A stretch of 26,613 nt of DNA. Source: CAZUVM01 sp964623885 (lineage in GTDB: Bacteria > Verrucomicrobiota > Verrucomicrobiia > Limisphaerales > UBA8199). A program made the position numbers and the translations under genes. Below are positions 25,548 through 26,613 of the stretch, in pieces (position 1 is the stretch's first letter; each line of letters begins with the position of its first letter). The stretch is from contig CAZUVM010000071.1 of NCBI GenBank assembly GCA_964623885.1, forward strand, positions 1 to 26,613. The letters run 5' to 3'. The notes beneath the pieces are model-generated. The model had not been told where the DNA came from, searched no databases, and was given only the letters and a program-made list of their open reading frames with translations.

Positions 25548-26613
25548 ATGCCGAAAACCTGTTGGAGAGTTGCCGCCGCCTGGCTCGAGCTTTGGGCGGC
25601 CGCTCTCCCGCTTTGGGCAGCTTCGAAACCGCACTTTGCCATCGACGGTTGGGACACGGAGAAAGGCCTTCCGGAAATGTCCGTCATCGCCTTGACGCAA
25701 ACGCGCGACGGCTACCTGTGGGTCGGAGCCGGCGATGGTCTAGCGCGGTTCGACGGGGTGCGCTTCAAACGCTATAAAGGGAACGATGCCCTGGGCCTGA
25801 GCGATAGCAAGATCGTCCTCCTATTCGAGGACCATTCCCGCACTCTCTGGGTCGGGACGGAAAATGCCGGAATATTTCTGCTCCCGCAAGAAGGCAAGGT
25901 GGCTAGCGTGCCTCTCGCCGGAGGCGCACGAGAAGGACCCGTGGTCAACGTCTGCGAAGACCCACAGCACGGTGTCTGGTTCCGTACCGCCAATGGCAAT
26001 GTCTACCGTTATGCCGACGGTAAAGCGCAACTCATCGTCAGCGGTTGCCGGGCGTTGTTGGTGGATGATAATGGGATCATCTGGATCGCGTCGCTCGATG
26101 GCCGCCTGCTGGGGATGGGGCCGGTCTCCAGCTCCGTTCCCTCCTCGGCCGTGTTTCCTGTTCCTTACGAGTTCTCTTCGAGCAACGTCGATTTGCTCGT
26201 CGCGAGCAAGCGCGGCGGTTATTGGAGCCTGGGCAATCATCGAATTCAAAAGTGGAAATTGGACCATCTCGAACGCGATTACGGCGCCTATCCTTGGCGC
26301 GAAGTGCCAAGGTTGGTCGCAGTCGAAGATCGGGATGGCCGGCTGGTGGTCGGCACGTATGGCGACGGCGTGTGGTGGCAAGACGACGATGGTCAATTCA
26401 AGCACGTGGATGGCTTGCCCCACGGCACCATATGGACGCTGAGAGTCGACCGGGAAGGCAGCCTTTGGGTGGGCAGCAACGGCGGCGGCCTGAACCGGGT
26501 TACACCGCAAAGCTTTGATGTCCTCGAGGGCACTCAGGGCTGGGTGGTTGAGTCCGTGTGCGATGATGGCCACCACGGAGTCTGGATTGGATACAAGTAC
26601 GAACGAATCGACC
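25548..26613 (+). CDS. exported beta-propeller sensor-type protein (two-component regulator propeller), 3' truncated
   Basis: The frame is open from the ATG at 25548 to the window edge, with 355 codons visible. The N-terminus MPKTCWRVAAAWLELWAAALPLWAAS is a signal peptide. Mature protein begins FAIDGWDTEKGLPEMSVIAL, the typical opening of periplasmic propeller sensors. Propeller blades with Reg_prop-type motifs follow: GYLWVGAGDGLARFDG (about 53-68), TLWVGTENAGIF (about 98-109), GIIWIAS and SLWVGSNGGGLNRV (about 305-318). In full-length relatives such propellers precede a Y_Y_Y domain and a kinase, GGDEF or HTH output, but that part is outside the window. Weak ribosome site (aaaagg, about 18 nt upstream). 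An ATG at 25538 is in another frame. Confidence 0.88.
   Translation, partial: MPKTCWRVAAAWLELWAAALPLWAASKPHFAIDGWDTEKGLPEMSVIALTQTRDGYLWVGAGDGLARFDGVRFKRYKGNDALGLSDSKIVLLFEDHSRTLWVGTENAGIFLLPQEGKVASVPLAGGAREGPVVNVCEDPQHGVWFRTANGNVYRYADGKAQLIVSGCRALLVDDNGIIWIASLDGRLLGMGPVSSSVPSSAVFPVPYEFSSSNVDLLVASKRGGYWSLGNHRIQKWKLDHLERDYGAYPWREVPRLVAVEDRDGRLVVGTYGDGVWWQDDDGQFKHVDGLPHGTIWTLRVDREGSLWVGSNGGGLNRVTPQSFDVLEGTQGWVVESVCDDGHHGVWIGYKYERID

Noticed and set aside
25508..25777. 89-aa plus-strand frame overlapping the propeller gene start
   Set aside because: The frame beginning at 25548 gives a signal peptide and propeller motifs; this one is an Arg-rich shadow.

Overview
The window is about 26.6 kb of dense, GC-rich (roughly 60 %) bacterial chromosome. 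I infer a member of the Verrucomicrobiota, probably a Pedosphaera/Limisphaerales-like lineage. The reasons are two consecutive full-length uvrA paralogues, a NIPSNAP protein with a twin-arginine-type leader, an exported YDG/MBG-type repeat protein, a large two-component-regulator-type beta-propeller, and many small GC-rich intergenic palindromes of the kind I associate with that phylum. This is a judgement from gene content; no marker gene such as rRNA is present.

Layout. Position 1-48: possible 5' end of a divergent minus-strand gene leaving the window. 49-254: divergent intergenic region with a direct repeat, a near-perfect 20-bp palindrome and a possible short leader ORF. 255-4313: sucA-sucB (2-oxoglutarate dehydrogenase E1 and E2), with no E3 gene nearby. 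4314-4545: two families of palindromic repeats. 4546-5394 (-): exported hypothetical. 5559-6329 (+): two-TM membrane protein. 6333-6454: element bounded by perfect 18-bp inverted repeats. 6508-7590 (+): PfkB sugar kinase, probably KDG kinase. 7652-8476 (-): NIPSNAP protein. 8477-8999: about 0.5 kb non-coding, with repeats and the leader of the next operon.

9000-13373 is the most interesting locus: a compact kaiC-kaiB-kaiB-PAS histidine kinase-NarL/LuxR response regulator operon with overlapping or nearly touching genes and no kaiA. It looks like a clock- or stress-timer module with its own two-component output. The KaiC has a Ser-Ser phosphosite pair and a charged coiled-coil tail. The second KaiB has Asn in place of an Asp known to affect KaiB fold switching. 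The response regulator seems to lack a good AUG start.

13611-15191: exported Ig-like/YDG/MBG-type protein. 15321-21336: two tandem, overlapping uvrA paralogues. The pair resembles an unfused form of the double-length UvrA known in Chlamydia. 21424-21906: Uma2-family putative nuclease. 21907-22289: palindrome, intrinsic terminator and a sigma70-like promoter. 22290-25082: pyruvate, phosphate dikinase, followed by a strong intrinsic terminator at 25137-25166. 25167-25547: repeat-rich intergenic region. 25548 to the end: exported sensor-type beta-propeller protein, cut by the window edge.

Central metabolism (SucAB, KDG kinase, PPDK), repair (UvrA pair) and signalling (Kai module, propeller) sit side by side without an obvious common pathway. 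I see no rRNA, tRNA, CRISPR array, transposase or phage gene.
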